This document shows, in pieces, positions 54,324 through 63,326 of a DNA stretch of 64,000 nucleotides. The notes beneath the pieces were generated by a model that was not told where the DNA came from, made no database searches, and saw only the letters and a list, made by a program, of their open reading frames with translations. The translations under genes and the position numbers were made by a program. Source of the DNA: Cyanobium sp. Morenito 9A2 (GTDB lineage: Bacteria > Cyanobacteriota > Cyanobacteriia > PCC-6307 > Cyanobiaceae). How positions within the stretch are numbered: position 1 is the stretch's first letter; each line of letters starts with the position of its first letter. The DNA lies in assembly GCF_024345575.1 (NCBI RefSeq), contig NZ_JAGQBJ010000010.1:1-64000 (forward strand), given 5' to 3'.

Positions 54324-56815
54324 GCGGTCCCACCCCTGAGCAGGACGCCTGGTTCAGCGCGCTTCAGCGATCCCTGGAACTGGAGGCTGAGCGAGGTTTC
54401 GAAGATCTCACCGGCAGGAGAGAGCAATTCAGCGCCTTTCTGGCACGCAGCTGCCGCCAGCCCCCCCCCGAGCTGCCGGCCGCCGCCCTGGCCCCGTTCA
54501 GCGCCCTGGCGGAGGGGTTTGGCGCCTACGCCAGCCTGCCTTTGTCGCGCCGCCAGAACCTGGTGCGCCAATGCCGCGAGCGCCTGCACGCGCTCCGGCA
54601 GGCCCTGCAGCCTCCCGCGACGGTCGCTGCGCCGCGGCTGCGGCTGAGCGCTGACCCCGGCCCCTTGAGCCCCCCTGGCTGGAAGGGAGCCGGAGCCGCT
54701 CAACCGATTGCCCCTGACACCCCCCTGTCGGACGTCAAGGGGATCGGCCCTCGCACGGCCACGCGGCTGGCAGCCCTGGGCCTGTTGGTGGCCCGTGATC
54801 TGGTGCGTTATTACCCCCGCGACTATCTCGACTACTCCAACCTCTTGCGGATCCGCGACCTCACAGCCGGTCAAACCGCCACGGTGGTCGCCACCGTGCG
54901 CCGTTGCCATGTGTTCAACAGCCCCCGCAACCCCAACCTGTCGATCCAGGAGCTCCAGCTCCAGGACATCACCGGTCGCCTCAAGGTGTCGCGCTTTTTC
55001 GCGGGCCGACGCTTCAGCTCCCCGGCCTGGCTCAAGAGCCAGCAGCGTCAATTCCCGCCGGGCTGCAAGGTCGCCGCCAGCGGCCTCGTCAAGGAAGGGC
55101 CCTACGGCCTGAGCCTGCAGGACCCCCTGATCGAGGTGCTCGAGAGCGCCGATGCGCCCGTGCGCTCCGAGCGCATCGGCCGCCTGCTGCCGGTGTATGG
55201 GCTCACCGAGGGCCTTGGTGCCGACCGGCTGCGCGAGGCGATTCAGGCGGTGCTGCCGTCGGTTGAGCGCTGGGGGGATCCGTTGCCAAAGGGGCTGCTT
55301 CAGCAAGAGGGGCTGAGTGATCTCGCCACGGCCCTCAGTCAGATCCATGGGCCCAGCGATGGGGAGCGCCTCAGCGCCAGCCGTCGACGGCTGGTGTTCG
55401 ATGAATTCCTGCTTCTGCAACTGGGGCTGCTCCGGCGCCGTCGGGAGCTCACCAACCGGCCAGCTCCGCCCCTCACCCTGCCGCCAGGCCAGGGCAGCCT
55501 GGTGCGCCGCTTCCTGAAGCTGCTGCCCTTTCCGCTCACGGGTGCCCAACGGCGGGTGCTGGCGGAAATCCGCGCGGATCTGGCGCGGCCCCAACCCATG
55601 GCGCGCCTGGTGCAGGGGGATGTGGGCAGCGGCAAGACGGTGGTGGCCATCGCCGCCTTGCTCACCGCCGTGGAGGCGGGGCATCAGGGCGCGCTGATGG
55701 CCCCGACGGAGGTGCTGGCGGAGCAGCATTACCACAAGCTTTGCGAATGGATGCCCCAGTTGCACGTCACCGTGGCGTTGCTGACCGGATCCACCCCCCG
55801 GCAGCGGCGCCGGGCCCTGTTGCAGGACCTGGAGAACGGCAGCCTGCGCCTGCTGGTGGGCACCCATGCGCTGCTGGAGGACCCCGTGCGTTTCGATCGC
55901 CTGGGCCTTGTGGTGGTCGATGAGCAGCACCGCTTCGGGGTGCGTCAGCGCAACCGCCTGCTGGCCAAGGGCCTCCAGCCCCATCTGCTGACGATGACCG
56001 CCACCCCGATCCCCCGCACCCTGGCACTCTCCGTCCATGGCGATCTGGACGTGAGCCAGATCGATGAACTGCCCCCCGGTCGCACGCCTGTGCAGACGCG
56101 TCTGCTGCGGCCGGGCGAGCGCAGCGAGGCCTATGCGCTGATCCAGCAACAGGTGGACCTGGGCCAACGAGCCTATGTGGTGCTCCCCTTGGTGGAAGAA
56201 TCCGAAAAGCTCGATCTACGCTCAGCGATCGAAGTCCACGCCCTGCTGCAGGAGCAGGTGTTTCCCCTGCTGCGCGTCGGCCTGCTGCATGGACGCCTGA
56301 GCAGTGTCGAAAAGCAGGACGCCATCGGCGCCTTCGCCCGCGGCGACACCGATGTACTCGTGTCCACCACCGTGGTGGAGGTGGGTGTGGATGTGCCTGA
56401 AGCGAGCGTGATGATGATTGAGCACGCCGAGCGTTTCGGGCTCTCGCAACTGCACCAGTTGCGGGGGCGGGTGGGGCGCGGGGCGGCGGCCTCCCATTGC
56501 CTCCTAATCAACGACAGCGGCAATGCCGGCGCCCGTCAGCGGCTGGAGGTGCTGGTGCGCAGTGGTGATGGCTTTGAGATCGCCGAAATGGACCTGCGGC
56601 TGCGCGGCCCCGGCCAGGTGCTTGGCATACGTCAGTCGGGCCTCCCGGATCTGGCCCTGGCCAGCCTCTGCGACGACGGCGCCGTGCTGGAGCAGGCCCG
56701 GGAGGCCGCCAAGAGACTTCTGGCGGACGATCCCGCCCTGGAACACCACCCCGGCCTGGCCCAGGCCCTGGCGGAACAACAGCAGCGCACCTGCGAGGCT
56801 GCCCAGCTGAACTGA
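54281..56815 (+). CDS. recG: ATP-dependent DNA helicase RecG
   Basis: An 844-residue helicase that reverses stalled forks. It has a long cyanobacterial N-terminal extension (about 1-150), then DVKGIGPRTATRLAALGL and the wedge OB-fold (NPNLSIQELQLQDITGRLKVSRFF in outline). Helicase motifs: I GDVGSGKTVVAIAAL, Ia APTEVLAEQHY, II VVVDEQHRFGVRQR, III LTMTATPIPRTLALS, V TTVVEVGVDVPEAS, VI QLRGRVGRG. The start is GTG at 54281, overlapping the previous gene by 43 bp; a CTG at 54320 overlapping that gene's stop is an alternative. Confidence 0.95.
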   Translation: MVAGPAPGEPAPLLSGPTPEQDAWFSALQRSLELEAERGFEDLTGRREQFSAFLARSCRQPPPELPAAALAPFSALAEGFGAYASLPLSRRQNLVRQCRERLHALRQALQPPATVAAPRLRLSADPGPLSPPGWKGAGAAQPIAPDTPLSDVKGIGPRTATRLAALGLLVARDLVRYYPRDYLDYSNLLRIRDLTAGQTATVVATVRRCHVFNSPRNPNLSIQELQLQDITGRLKVSRFFAGRRFSSPAWLKSQQRQFPPGCKVAASGLVKEGPYGLSLQDPLIEVLESADAPVRSERIGRLLPVYGLTEGLGADRLREAIQAVLPSVERWGDPLPKGLLQQEGLSDLATALSQIHGPSDGERLSASRRRLVFDEFLLLQLGLLRRRRELTNRPAPPLTLPPGQGSLVRRFLKLLPFPLTGAQRRVLAEIRADLARPQPMARLVQGDVGSGKTVVAIAALLTAVEAGHQGALMAPTEVLAEQHYHKLCEWMPQLHVTVALLTGSTPRQRRRALLQDLENGSLRLLVGTHALLEDPVRFDRLGLVVVDEQHRFGVRQRNRLLAKGLQPHLLTMTATPIPRTLALSVHGDLDVSQIDELPPGRTPVQTRLLRPGERSEAYALIQQQVDLGQRAYVVLPLVEESEKLDLRSAIEVHALLQEQVFPLLRVGLLHGRLSSVEKQDAIGAFARGDTDVLVSTTVVEVGVDVPEASVMMIEHAERFGLSQLHQLRGRVGRGAAASHCLLINDSGNAGARQRLEVLVRSGDGFEIAEMDLRLRGPGQVLGIRQSGLPDLALASLCDDGAVLEQAREAAKRLLADDPALEHHPGLAQALAEQQQRTCEAAQLN

Positions 56816-56858
56816 GGCGCCATGGCCGCTTCAATGGGCCCAGTCGTGTTCGTTGCCC

Positions 56859-57587
56859 ATGGCGCCACCAAGGCCCTGGAGTGCCATCGAGATCACCGAT
56901 AACGGCGAACCGCTGGTGCCTTTGCCTGCAGCGCTCCTGCGCATCGAGCCCCACCCTTACCAGGCGCTGGGGGCCCCCTACGGGGCCGGGGCCTGCCCAT
57001 TTCGCCTGCGCCTGGGAGTCGTGACAAGGCTGCTGGCGGCCCAGGCGGCGCTGGAGCGAGCCGCTCCAGGCTTGACCCTGGCGATCTTCGATGCCTGGCG
57101 GCCGGTGGCGGTGCAGGCGTTCATGGTCGAGCACGCCGTGGCCAGCACCTGCCAAGGACGGGGTGTGGACCCCGGAGCGCCCAGCCCAGCGCGCTCGGCG
57201 ATCGAAGCTGAGGTGGCACGGTTCTGGGCTCCACCGAGCCAGGATCCCGCCACACCGCCGCCCCACAGCACCGGTGCTGCCGTCGACCTCACCCTCGCTG
57301 GTGTGGAGGGAGCTCTCCTGGATCTGGGCTCTCCCATCGACGCCATCGGGGCGGTGTCCGATCCTGATCACTTCGCTGCCGCCGCCGCCGCGGATCCCCA
57401 GGGGGAGGCAGCCCTCTGGCATGGCCGGCGCCAGTTGCTCGCGCAGGTGATGGCCGCCGCGGGCTTTCACCGCCACCCCCATGAGTGGTGGCATTTCAGC
57501 CATGGCGATCAGCTCTGGGCCTGGCTGGAGGGAGAGGCGCTCGCCCCCTACGGGCGTTACCGCGGTGACGCGGAGGAGTCTTGCTGA
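56859..57587 (+). CDS. VanX-like D-alanyl-D-alanine dipeptidase (M15D)
   Basis: A 242-residue zinc peptidase. Zinc ligands are His and Asp in HSTGAAVDLTLA (SxHxxGxAxD pattern, here PPHSTGAAVD, about residues 137-146) and His in HPHEWWHFSHGD (about 206-217), where the Glu is the general base. AIFDAWRPVAVQ carries the conserved Arg. This family splits D-Ala-D-Ala dipeptides; in non-resistant bacteria a cell-wall recycling or nutritional role is more likely than vancomycin resistance, and no vanH/vanA-type genes are nearby. ATG 56859 or TTG 56853 may start it. Confidence 0.9.
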   Translation: MAPPRPWSAIEITDNGEPLVPLPAALLRIEPHPYQALGAPYGAGACPFRLRLGVVTRLLAAQAALERAAPGLTLAIFDAWRPVAVQAFMVEHAVASTCQGRGVDPGAPSPARSAIEAEVARFWAPPSQDPATPPPHSTGAAVDLTLAGVEGALLDLGSPIDAIGAVSDPDHFAAAAAADPQGEAALWHGRRQLLAQVMAAAGFHRHPHEWWHFSHGDQLWAWLEGEALAPYGRYRGDAEESC

Positions 57588-58207
57588 GTGTTCGGTTCGC
57601 GGGGGGTGGGACGGAGCGGACTCCATTCGATCGGCGACATATCGAAGGCCGAGGGGGTCGCTCGCGGGCCGGGAGCTTTGGTGGGTGGCGCCGTTGGGGG
57701 CGAACCGGAAGGCATGGCTGGAGCGGAGCCAGGCGGAACTGCGCGGAGGGGCAAGGCGCGAGGCTGAGCCTGGGAAGGCGCCCCGGGTTCAGCCTCTGTT
57801 GGCTGGGGCGGCGCCAACGCCGGCCCTGGGGGCGGCAGCGCCAGACCCATGGCCTCAATCAGGCGCTCCACCTGGGCGGGCGAGAGCAGACCCTTGTCCA
57901 GACAGACCTTGAGGCTGCCGGCCGTGAGCTGACGCTGCAGGCTGGCCAACTTCTCCAGCACGGCTGGGGGTTGGTCGGCATAGGGTGCCAGGCCCCGTTT
58001 GAATCCACTCAACAGCCGCTCTGGGCTGCAGCCCTGTTGATCGGGCTGGTAGCTCTGGGTGGGCGCGACCGGGGGGAGGGGCACCGTCCGCTGGGCCTGA
58101 ACCGCCCCTGGGACGAGCAGGACGGCGAGGGCCGGGGAGAGAACCATGGACAGCCGATGGGGCCATCTCGCTGCGCGCCCGAACCAAGCGCAGAACGCGC
58201 CCGTCAT
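57557..58207 (-). CDS. Proline-rich secreted hypothetical protein
   Basis: A 216-residue protein. A signal peptide is visible (LSMVLSPALAVLLVPGAVQAQ, cleavage after AQA). A small helical region with two Cys (QQGCSPERLLSGFKRGLAPY ... SLKVCLDKGLLSPAQVERLIEAMGL, outline) follows, then a Pro/Ala-rich C-terminal half (about 125-216). The start at 58207 overlaps the sir stop by 4 bp (ATGA), and an internal ATG at 58147 would also leave a signal peptide. The 3' end overlaps the dipeptidase gene by 31 bp. Function unknown. Confidence 0.65.
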   Translation of the reverse strand: MTGAFCAWFGRAARWPHRLSMVLSPALAVLLVPGAVQAQRTVPLPPVAPTQSYQPDQQGCSPERLLSGFKRGLAPYADQPPAVLEKLASLQRQLTAGSLKVCLDKGLLSPAQVERLIEAMGLALPPPGPALAPPQPTEAEPGAPSQAQPRALPLRAVPPGSAPAMPSGSPPTAPPTKAPGPRATPSAFDMSPIEWSPLRPTPREPNTQQDSSASPR

Positions 58208-59946
58208 CCCACCGGCGCCGCCAGGAGCTCCATGACCGCGGCAGCCCCGAGCTGCTCGATGAAGTCACCAAAGCTCTGGCTGGGGCTCAGGGGTTTCCAG
58301 CGCAGCAGCAAGGGCTCCAGTGTTGGTTCGAGAGCCGACAGGGGGACCCGTTGCAGGTAGGGAGCCGCCAGGCGGGTCAGATCGGGGCTACCCCCCAGCC
58401 AGAGCTGGTACTCATCAACACCGATCCCCACCAGCCCGATCTCCGCCATGTACGGGCGGGCGCAGCCGTTGGGGCAGCCGGTGACGCGCAGGAGCACGGC
58501 TCGGTCGATTCCGATCGTTTCCAGCTGGCGCTCCAGACGATCAAGCACGGCCGGCAAGATCCGTTCCGCCTCGGTGACAGCCAGGCCGCAATTGGGCAGG
58601 GCCGGGCAAGCCAGGGCATGGCGGGCCAGGGGCGCCGGAGCTTCAGGGTGGGAGTAGCCGAGTTCAGCAAGGGCGGCGCGCACACTGTTGCGCTGGCTGC
58701 CGCCGATGTTGCAGAGCAATAGATCCTGGTTGGGCGTCAGCCGCACGTCCAACTGATAGGTGGCGATCAGATCCCGCAGGCCGCGCTTGAGCTCACCCTG
58801 GAGGCGACCGCTGAGCACGGGTAGACCCACAAACCAGAGACCGTTGCCCTGGCGGTGCCAACCCAGGTAGTCCACAAGCTTGCTCTTCGGTTCAGTCTTC
58901 AAGGGCAGCAGGGCCCCAGAGAAGTAAGAACCCAGCTCCTGGCGAAACCAATCGATGCCCCGGTCGTGGATCAGGTACTTCATGCGTGCATGGCGACGCT
59001 GTTCCCGGTCACCGTGGTCCCGTTGCAGGGCAACGATCGCCTGCAGCAGGGGCATCACAGCGGAGCCGGCCACGTAACCGAGCGGGTCGGCGATTCGGGC
59101 GAAGGTTTCCTCCTTGTTGTGGGTGCGGCCCATGCCTCCCCCGACGTAGACATTACAGCCCTTCAGGCGCCCCCTGGCATCAGTGAAGGCCACCAGACCG
59201 ATGTCCTGGGTGAGCAGGTCGACCGAGTTGTCGCCGGGCACGGTGACGGCGACCTTGAACTTGCGCGGCAGGTAGGTGCCCCCATAAAGCGGTTCGGCGC
59301 CATCGCCACTGAACACCGCTCCCATCGCCTGTTGCTGGCGCACCTTGCGCACGGCGGCGACGGGTTTGATCCGGTGGCTGTGGTCCCCATCGAGCCAGAC
59401 ATCGAGGTAAGCCCCCTCCGCTGCTTCGGGTGAAAGCAGATCGGCCACGCGCTCGGCCAACTGACGGGCCGCCGGATAGCCTCCGCTCTCGAATGGGGCA
59501 GCTGGAGCCATCACGTTGCGGTTGATGTCTCCGCAGGTGGCCAGGGTGGAGCCCAGATGGCGCACGATGGTGGCGATCACCTCCTTGAGGTCGCCCTTGG
59601 CGATGCCGTGCATCTGGAAGGTCTGGCGGGTGGTGGCCCGCAGGGTTCCGTTGCCAAGCCGGTCGGCCAGTTCGTCGATGGCCAGATAGAGCGGCACGGG
59701 GATGCGGCCACCGGGGCTGCGGAGGCGCAGCATCATCTGCCAGTCCTTTTCCTTGCCCTTCTGCCGGTTGTCGCGGTTGTCCTGCTGGTAACTGCCGTGG
59801 AACTTGAGGATCGAGACCGCCGATTCCGTGAACTGTGGGCTGCCGTTCGCCAGCTCGCTCAACAGAGGTTCGCGCAGATACCCGCTTTCCGCTTTGAGGC
59901 GCTCGATTTTGCTCGGAGCCTTCGTGGGCTCAGAGGTGATGGTCAC
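58204..59946 (-). CDS. sir: Ferredoxin-sulfite reductase
   Basis: A 580-residue assimilatory enzyme reducing sulfite to sulfide with six electrons from ferredoxin. The N-terminal half has LKFHGSYQQDNRDNRQKGKEKDWQ in outline, and LRATTRQTFQMHGI and TCGDINRNVMAP for siroheme binding. The [4Fe-4S] cluster ligands are C-x5-C in CPALPNCGLAVTEAER and C-x3-C in VTGCPNGCARPYMAEIG. The start is GTG at 59946 (VTITSEPTKAPSK), where the coding pattern begins; glyS is divergent, 91 bp away. Confidence 0.96.
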   Translation of the reverse strand: MTITSEPTKAPSKIERLKAESGYLREPLLSELANGSPQFTESAVSILKFHGSYQQDNRDNRQKGKEKDWQMMLRLRSPGGRIPVPLYLAIDELADRLGNGTLRATTRQTFQMHGIAKGDLKEVIATIVRHLGSTLATCGDINRNVMAPAAPFESGGYPAARQLAERVADLLSPEAAEGAYLDVWLDGDHSHRIKPVAAVRKVRQQQAMGAVFSGDGAEPLYGGTYLPRKFKVAVTVPGDNSVDLLTQDIGLVAFTDARGRLKGCNVYVGGGMGRTHNKEETFARIADPLGYVAGSAVMPLLQAIVALQRDHGDREQRRHARMKYLIHDRGIDWFRQELGSYFSGALLPLKTEPKSKLVDYLGWHRQGNGLWFVGLPVLSGRLQGELKRGLRDLIATYQLDVRLTPNQDLLLCNIGGSQRNSVRAALAELGYSHPEAPAPLARHALACPALPNCGLAVTEAERILPAVLDRLERQLETIGIDRAVLLRVTGCPNGCARPYMAEIGLVGIGVDEYQLWLGGSPDLTRLAAPYLQRVPLSALEPTLEPLLLRWKPLSPSQSFGDFIEQLGAAAVMELLAAPVG

Positions 59947-60037
59947 GGCAGCACACCAGATGGGATTGACCGTAGCGAACGGGTGGTGGCTGCAGGGTTG
60001 TTCAATACAGTCATGGGCTGCTCTGTGCCCCAAGCCC

Positions 60038-62203
60038 GTGGCCACCTTCCTGCTGGAGATCGGCACCGAGGAACTTCCGGCGGATTTCGTTCGTCTCGCC
60101 CTGCCCCAGTTGGAGGCTGCGGTGCGCCGCGACTTGGCGGATCTGCGGCTGGCCCATGGCAGTGTGCGCAGCCTCGGCACCCCCCGGCGCCTGGCGATCC
60201 AGGTGGAGCAGCTGCCAGCGGGGCAAGACGATCTGGTGGAGGAGCGCAAGGGGCCACCTTTGGCCCAGGCGATCGTTGATGGGCGGCCCACGGCGGCCGC
60301 CACCGGCTTCGCGCGACGCTGGGGCATCGAAGCCTCTGAATTGGAGATACGCGAGACCCCGAAGGGTGCCTTCGTGTTCGCCCAGTACCGCCGGATCGGC
60401 CGCCCCAGCTCAGAGTTGCTGGTGGAGCGGATCCCCAGCTGGATCACCGAACTGCAGGGGCGCCGGTTCATGCGCTGGGGCCAAGGGGTGATGCGCTTCA
60501 GCCGGCCGGTGCGTTGGCTGGTGGCGCTGCTCGATACCCAGTTGCTTGAGCTGCAGCTTGAGGGCTCTGATCCAGCCCTCCACAGCTCGCGCGACAGCCG
60601 GGGGCATCGCCTGGAGACCACGGCCGTGCCCATAGCCCATGCCGCGGACTACGTCACCGCTCTGGCGGCGGCCGGGGTGCAGGTGGACGGCTCCGAGCGC
60701 GCCCGCTGGATCCGCCAGGCCCTGGGCAAGGCCGCCGAGGAACGGGGAGCCCACCCTGAACTGCCCAGCGAGCTGTTTGACGAGCTCGTCGATCTGGTGG
60801 AGTCGCCCAGCCTGATCGAGGGGTCCCTCGACGAGCGCTTCCTGGCCCTGCCGCCGGAGGTGCTCAGCACGGTGATGCGCCTCCACCAGCGCTACGTGCC
60901 CCTGGTCGCGACCGAGGCCTCCTGGGACCCCCTCGCCCTCAGCTCGGAGGGGCGTTTGCTCCCCTGCTTCCTCTGCATCGGCAACGGCCTGGAGGCGGCC
61001 GCAGACACCGTTCGCCGCGGCAACGAACGGGTGCTTAAGGCGCGGCTCGCCGATGCCGAGTTCTTTTGGCGCGCCGACCGCAGCCAACGCAGCGAGAGCC
61101 GGCTGGCCGACCTCGATCGGGTGACCTTTGCCGAGGGCCTGGGCAGCCTGCTCGATCGCACCAACCGCCTGGAGTGGCTCACGGATCTACTCCTGGAGCT
61201 GCTACCCCTGGAGGGGGATGGGGCCGCCCATGCCCGCCGGGCGGCCCGGCTGTGCAAACACGATCTGGTCAGCCAGCTGGTGGGGGAGTTCCCAGAATTG
61301 CAGGGGGTCATTGGCGCCAAGCTCCTGCTGGCCGAGGGAGAGCCGCGGGGGGTGGCCCTGGCGGTGCTGGAGCATTACCTGCCCCGAGGCGCCGGGGATG
61401 GGTTGCCTACCTCCGGTGCCGGTGCGGTGGTCGCCCTGGCCGAGCGCCTGGAAGTGCTGTTGAGCATCTTCGCCAAAGGGGAGCGACCCACGGGCTCCTC
61501 CGACCCCTATGCCCTCCGCCGGGCGGGCAACGGGATGCTGCAGATCCTCTGGGAGCGGGGCTGGCCGCTGGATCTGGGACGACTGCTCAGCCGCGCCAGC
61601 GCCCATTGGCAGTCGCTCTTCCCGGCCTTTGGCGTGCGGGCCGAGGACCTGGCGAATGATTTGAGTCAGCTCCTGCGCCAACGGCTGGTCAGTTTGTTGG
61701 AGGAGCAGGGCTTCGCCCCCGATCTGGTCCAGGCAGTGGCGGGGGAGACGGTGCCTCTGGGGCGCCTGATCAGCGATCCCACCGATGCCCTGGGGCGGGC
61801 CAGGCTGCTGGCGGAGTTGCGCCTGGAAGGGCGTCTGGCGGCTGTGCAGGCGGTGGTGCAACGGGCCTCAAGGCTGGCGGAGAGGGCCTGCCTGGCCAGC
61901 GATGTGCTCAGCCCCGAGGGGGTGGTGGATCCCTCACTGTTCGAGTCACCCAGCGAACAGGGGGTGCTGGATGTGCTCCTGGGTCTTCACTCCGCCGCTA
62001 CTGGAGCGCAGCGTGGACGTTACCGGCAGCTGGCTGCGGGGTTGGCCGAGGGGGCTGCAGCCCTGGCGGCCTTCTTTGATGGGGACATCAGCGTGATGGT
62101 GATGGGCGACGATCCCGCCGTCCGCGGCAATCGGTTGAATCTGCTGGCAGTGCTGCGCAACCAGGCGTCGGTGCTGGCGGACTTCAGCCGCCTGTCGGGG
62201 TGA
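60038..62203 (+). CDS. glyS: Glycyl-tRNA synthetase beta subunit
   Basis: A 721-residue beta subunit of the tetrameric bacterial GlyRS, paired with glyQ (not in the window). It begins ATFLLEIGTEELPADFVR and contains GTPRRLAIQVEQLP, MRWGQGVMRFSRPVRWLVAL, FLALPPEVLSTVMRLHQRYVP in outline, and RADRSQRSESRLADLDRVTF. The HD-like domain (RAARLCKHDLVSQLVGEFPELQG) and the C-terminal anticodon-binding-like domain follow. The start is GTG at 60038. Confidence 0.96.
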   Translation: MATFLLEIGTEELPADFVRLALPQLEAAVRRDLADLRLAHGSVRSLGTPRRLAIQVEQLPAGQDDLVEERKGPPLAQAIVDGRPTAAATGFARRWGIEASELEIRETPKGAFVFAQYRRIGRPSSELLVERIPSWITELQGRRFMRWGQGVMRFSRPVRWLVALLDTQLLELQLEGSDPALHSSRDSRGHRLETTAVPIAHAADYVTALAAAGVQVDGSERARWIRQALGKAAEERGAHPELPSELFDELVDLVESPSLIEGSLDERFLALPPEVLSTVMRLHQRYVPLVATEASWDPLALSSEGRLLPCFLCIGNGLEAAADTVRRGNERVLKARLADAEFFWRADRSQRSESRLADLDRVTFAEGLGSLLDRTNRLEWLTDLLLELLPLEGDGAAHARRAARLCKHDLVSQLVGEFPELQGVIGAKLLLAEGEPRGVALAVLEHYLPRGAGDGLPTSGAGAVVALAERLEVLLSIFAKGERPTGSSDPYALRRAGNGMLQILWERGWPLDLGRLLSRASAHWQSLFPAFGVRAEDLANDLSQLLRQRLVSLLEEQGFAPDLVQAVAGETVPLGRLISDPTDALGRARLLAELRLEGRLAAVQAVVQRASRLAERACLASDVLSPEGVVDPSLFESPSEQGVLDVLLGLHSAATGAQRGRYRQLAAGLAEGAAALAAFFDGDISVMVMGDDPAVRGNRLNLLAVLRNQASVLADFSRLSG

Positions 62204-62233
62204 GCAGGCCCCGCCTGGCCCCTGCGGTGGAGC

Positions 62234-63322
62234 TCAGCTCAGCAGGGCCACCTCCACGCTCAGGCCCGGGCCGAAGGCCATCGCCAGGCAAGGACCGGGA
62301 GCCTGGGCCTGTCGCAGCCGCTCGAGGATGAAGAGGATCGTGGCTGAGGACATGTTGCCGCAGCTCTTCAGCACGGCCCTGGAGGGTTCGATCAGCTCCG
62401 GAGCGAGATCCAGGGCCTCCATCACCGCCGAGAGGATGCGCGGCCCACCGGGGTGCACGGCCCATGAACCGATCGTTTCGAGGCTCTGCCCCTGGCGGGC
62501 CAGCCAGTCCTGCAGCCAGGGCCGCAGGTGTGCAGCGATCAGGGCCGGAACCTTCGCAGAGAGTGTCATGGCGAAGCCGTGATCCTCGATGCTCCAGGAC
62601 ATCGCCTCCTGGCTATCGGGAATGAGCAGCGAACCACTGGCGATGTGTTGCTGGAACGGTGCAGGTGCTTCGGTCCAGCCCGTGGCCACCAGGGCTGCGG
62701 CGCCATCGGCGAACAACGCATTCGCCACGATGCGCTCGGGATGCCAGCCGTACTGGAGATGGAGGCTGCAGAGCTCGACGGAGCAAATCAGCACGCAGGC
62801 CTGAGGATCGGCACCGATGAAGCCGGCCGCGACCCTCAGGGCATTGAGTGTGCCGTGACAACCCATGAAGCCCACATGGGTCCGGGCCACCTCCCCCCCC
62901 AGCGGCAGATCGCGCATCAGGCCGAAATCGAAGCCCGGAGCCTGGAAACCTGTGCAGGAGACGGTGATCAGATGGGTGATGCGTGCGCCCGGAAGCTCGG
63001 CCTGCTCCAGGCAGCGCCGGGCCGCCTCCAGGGCCAGGGCGCCGCATTCGCTTCCGTAGCGACGCATGCGAGCGCCCGTGCTGGGGTTGCTCGGGCCAAA
63101 AAACGACTGCCGGTTGGCGCCGCCGTGCTCGCCGGGTTCAAGCAGCACGCTGTGCCTTGTGGCAACCCCGGAACGGCGATGGATCGTCTCCAACAGTCTC
63201 TGTTGACCAGGAGAGCTGGAACCCTCGGGCGTGGCCACGGCCCGGGCGACCAGACAGGCCTCGTCCTGGTTGAGGCGATGGAGTGGCAACGCGGTGCCAA
63301 GCCCCCGGAGCGTGAGGGCCAT
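62234..63322 (-). CDS. Type III polyketide synthase (chalcone/stilbene synthase family)
   Basis: A 362-residue condensing enzyme. The catalytic triad is Cys in HVGFMGCHGTLNALR (about residue 152), His in GSWAVHPGGPRIL (about 288) and Asn in VLKSCGNMSSATILFIL (about 321). GFDFGLMRDLPLG and VSCTGFQAPG are typical of bacterial alkylpyrone/alkylresorcinol-type members. Product unknown; it likely extends a fatty acyl starter with malonyl-CoA. ATG 63322 starts just past the oxidoreductase stop (63327); ATG 63358 is an alternative with 32-bp overlap. It is followed on the right by a FAD oxidoreductase on the same strand. Confidence 0.93.
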   Translation of the reverse strand: MALTLRGLGTALPLHRLNQDEACLVARAVATPEGSSSPGQQRLLETIHRRSGVATRHSVLLEPGEHGGANRQSFFGPSNPSTGARMRRYGSECGALALEAARRCLEQAELPGARITHLITVSCTGFQAPGFDFGLMRDLPLGGEVARTHVGFMGCHGTLNALRVAAGFIGADPQACVLICSVELCSLHLQYGWHPERIVANALFADGAAALVATGWTEAPAPFQQHIASGSLLIPDSQEAMSWSIEDHGFAMTLSAKVPALIAAHLRPWLQDWLARQGQSLETIGSWAVHPGGPRILSAVMEALDLAPELIEPSRAVLKSCGNMSSATILFILERLRQAQAPGPCLAMAFGPGLSVEVALLS

Positions 63323-63326
63323 GGGC

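Noticed and set aside
53825-56167. 780-codon minus-strand frame opposite recG
   Set aside because: recG helicase motifs on the plus strand settle the coding strand.
56859-57587. Vancomycin resistance gene vanX
   Set aside because: Only the dipeptidase is present, without the ligase and dehydrogenase genes required for the resistance pathway.
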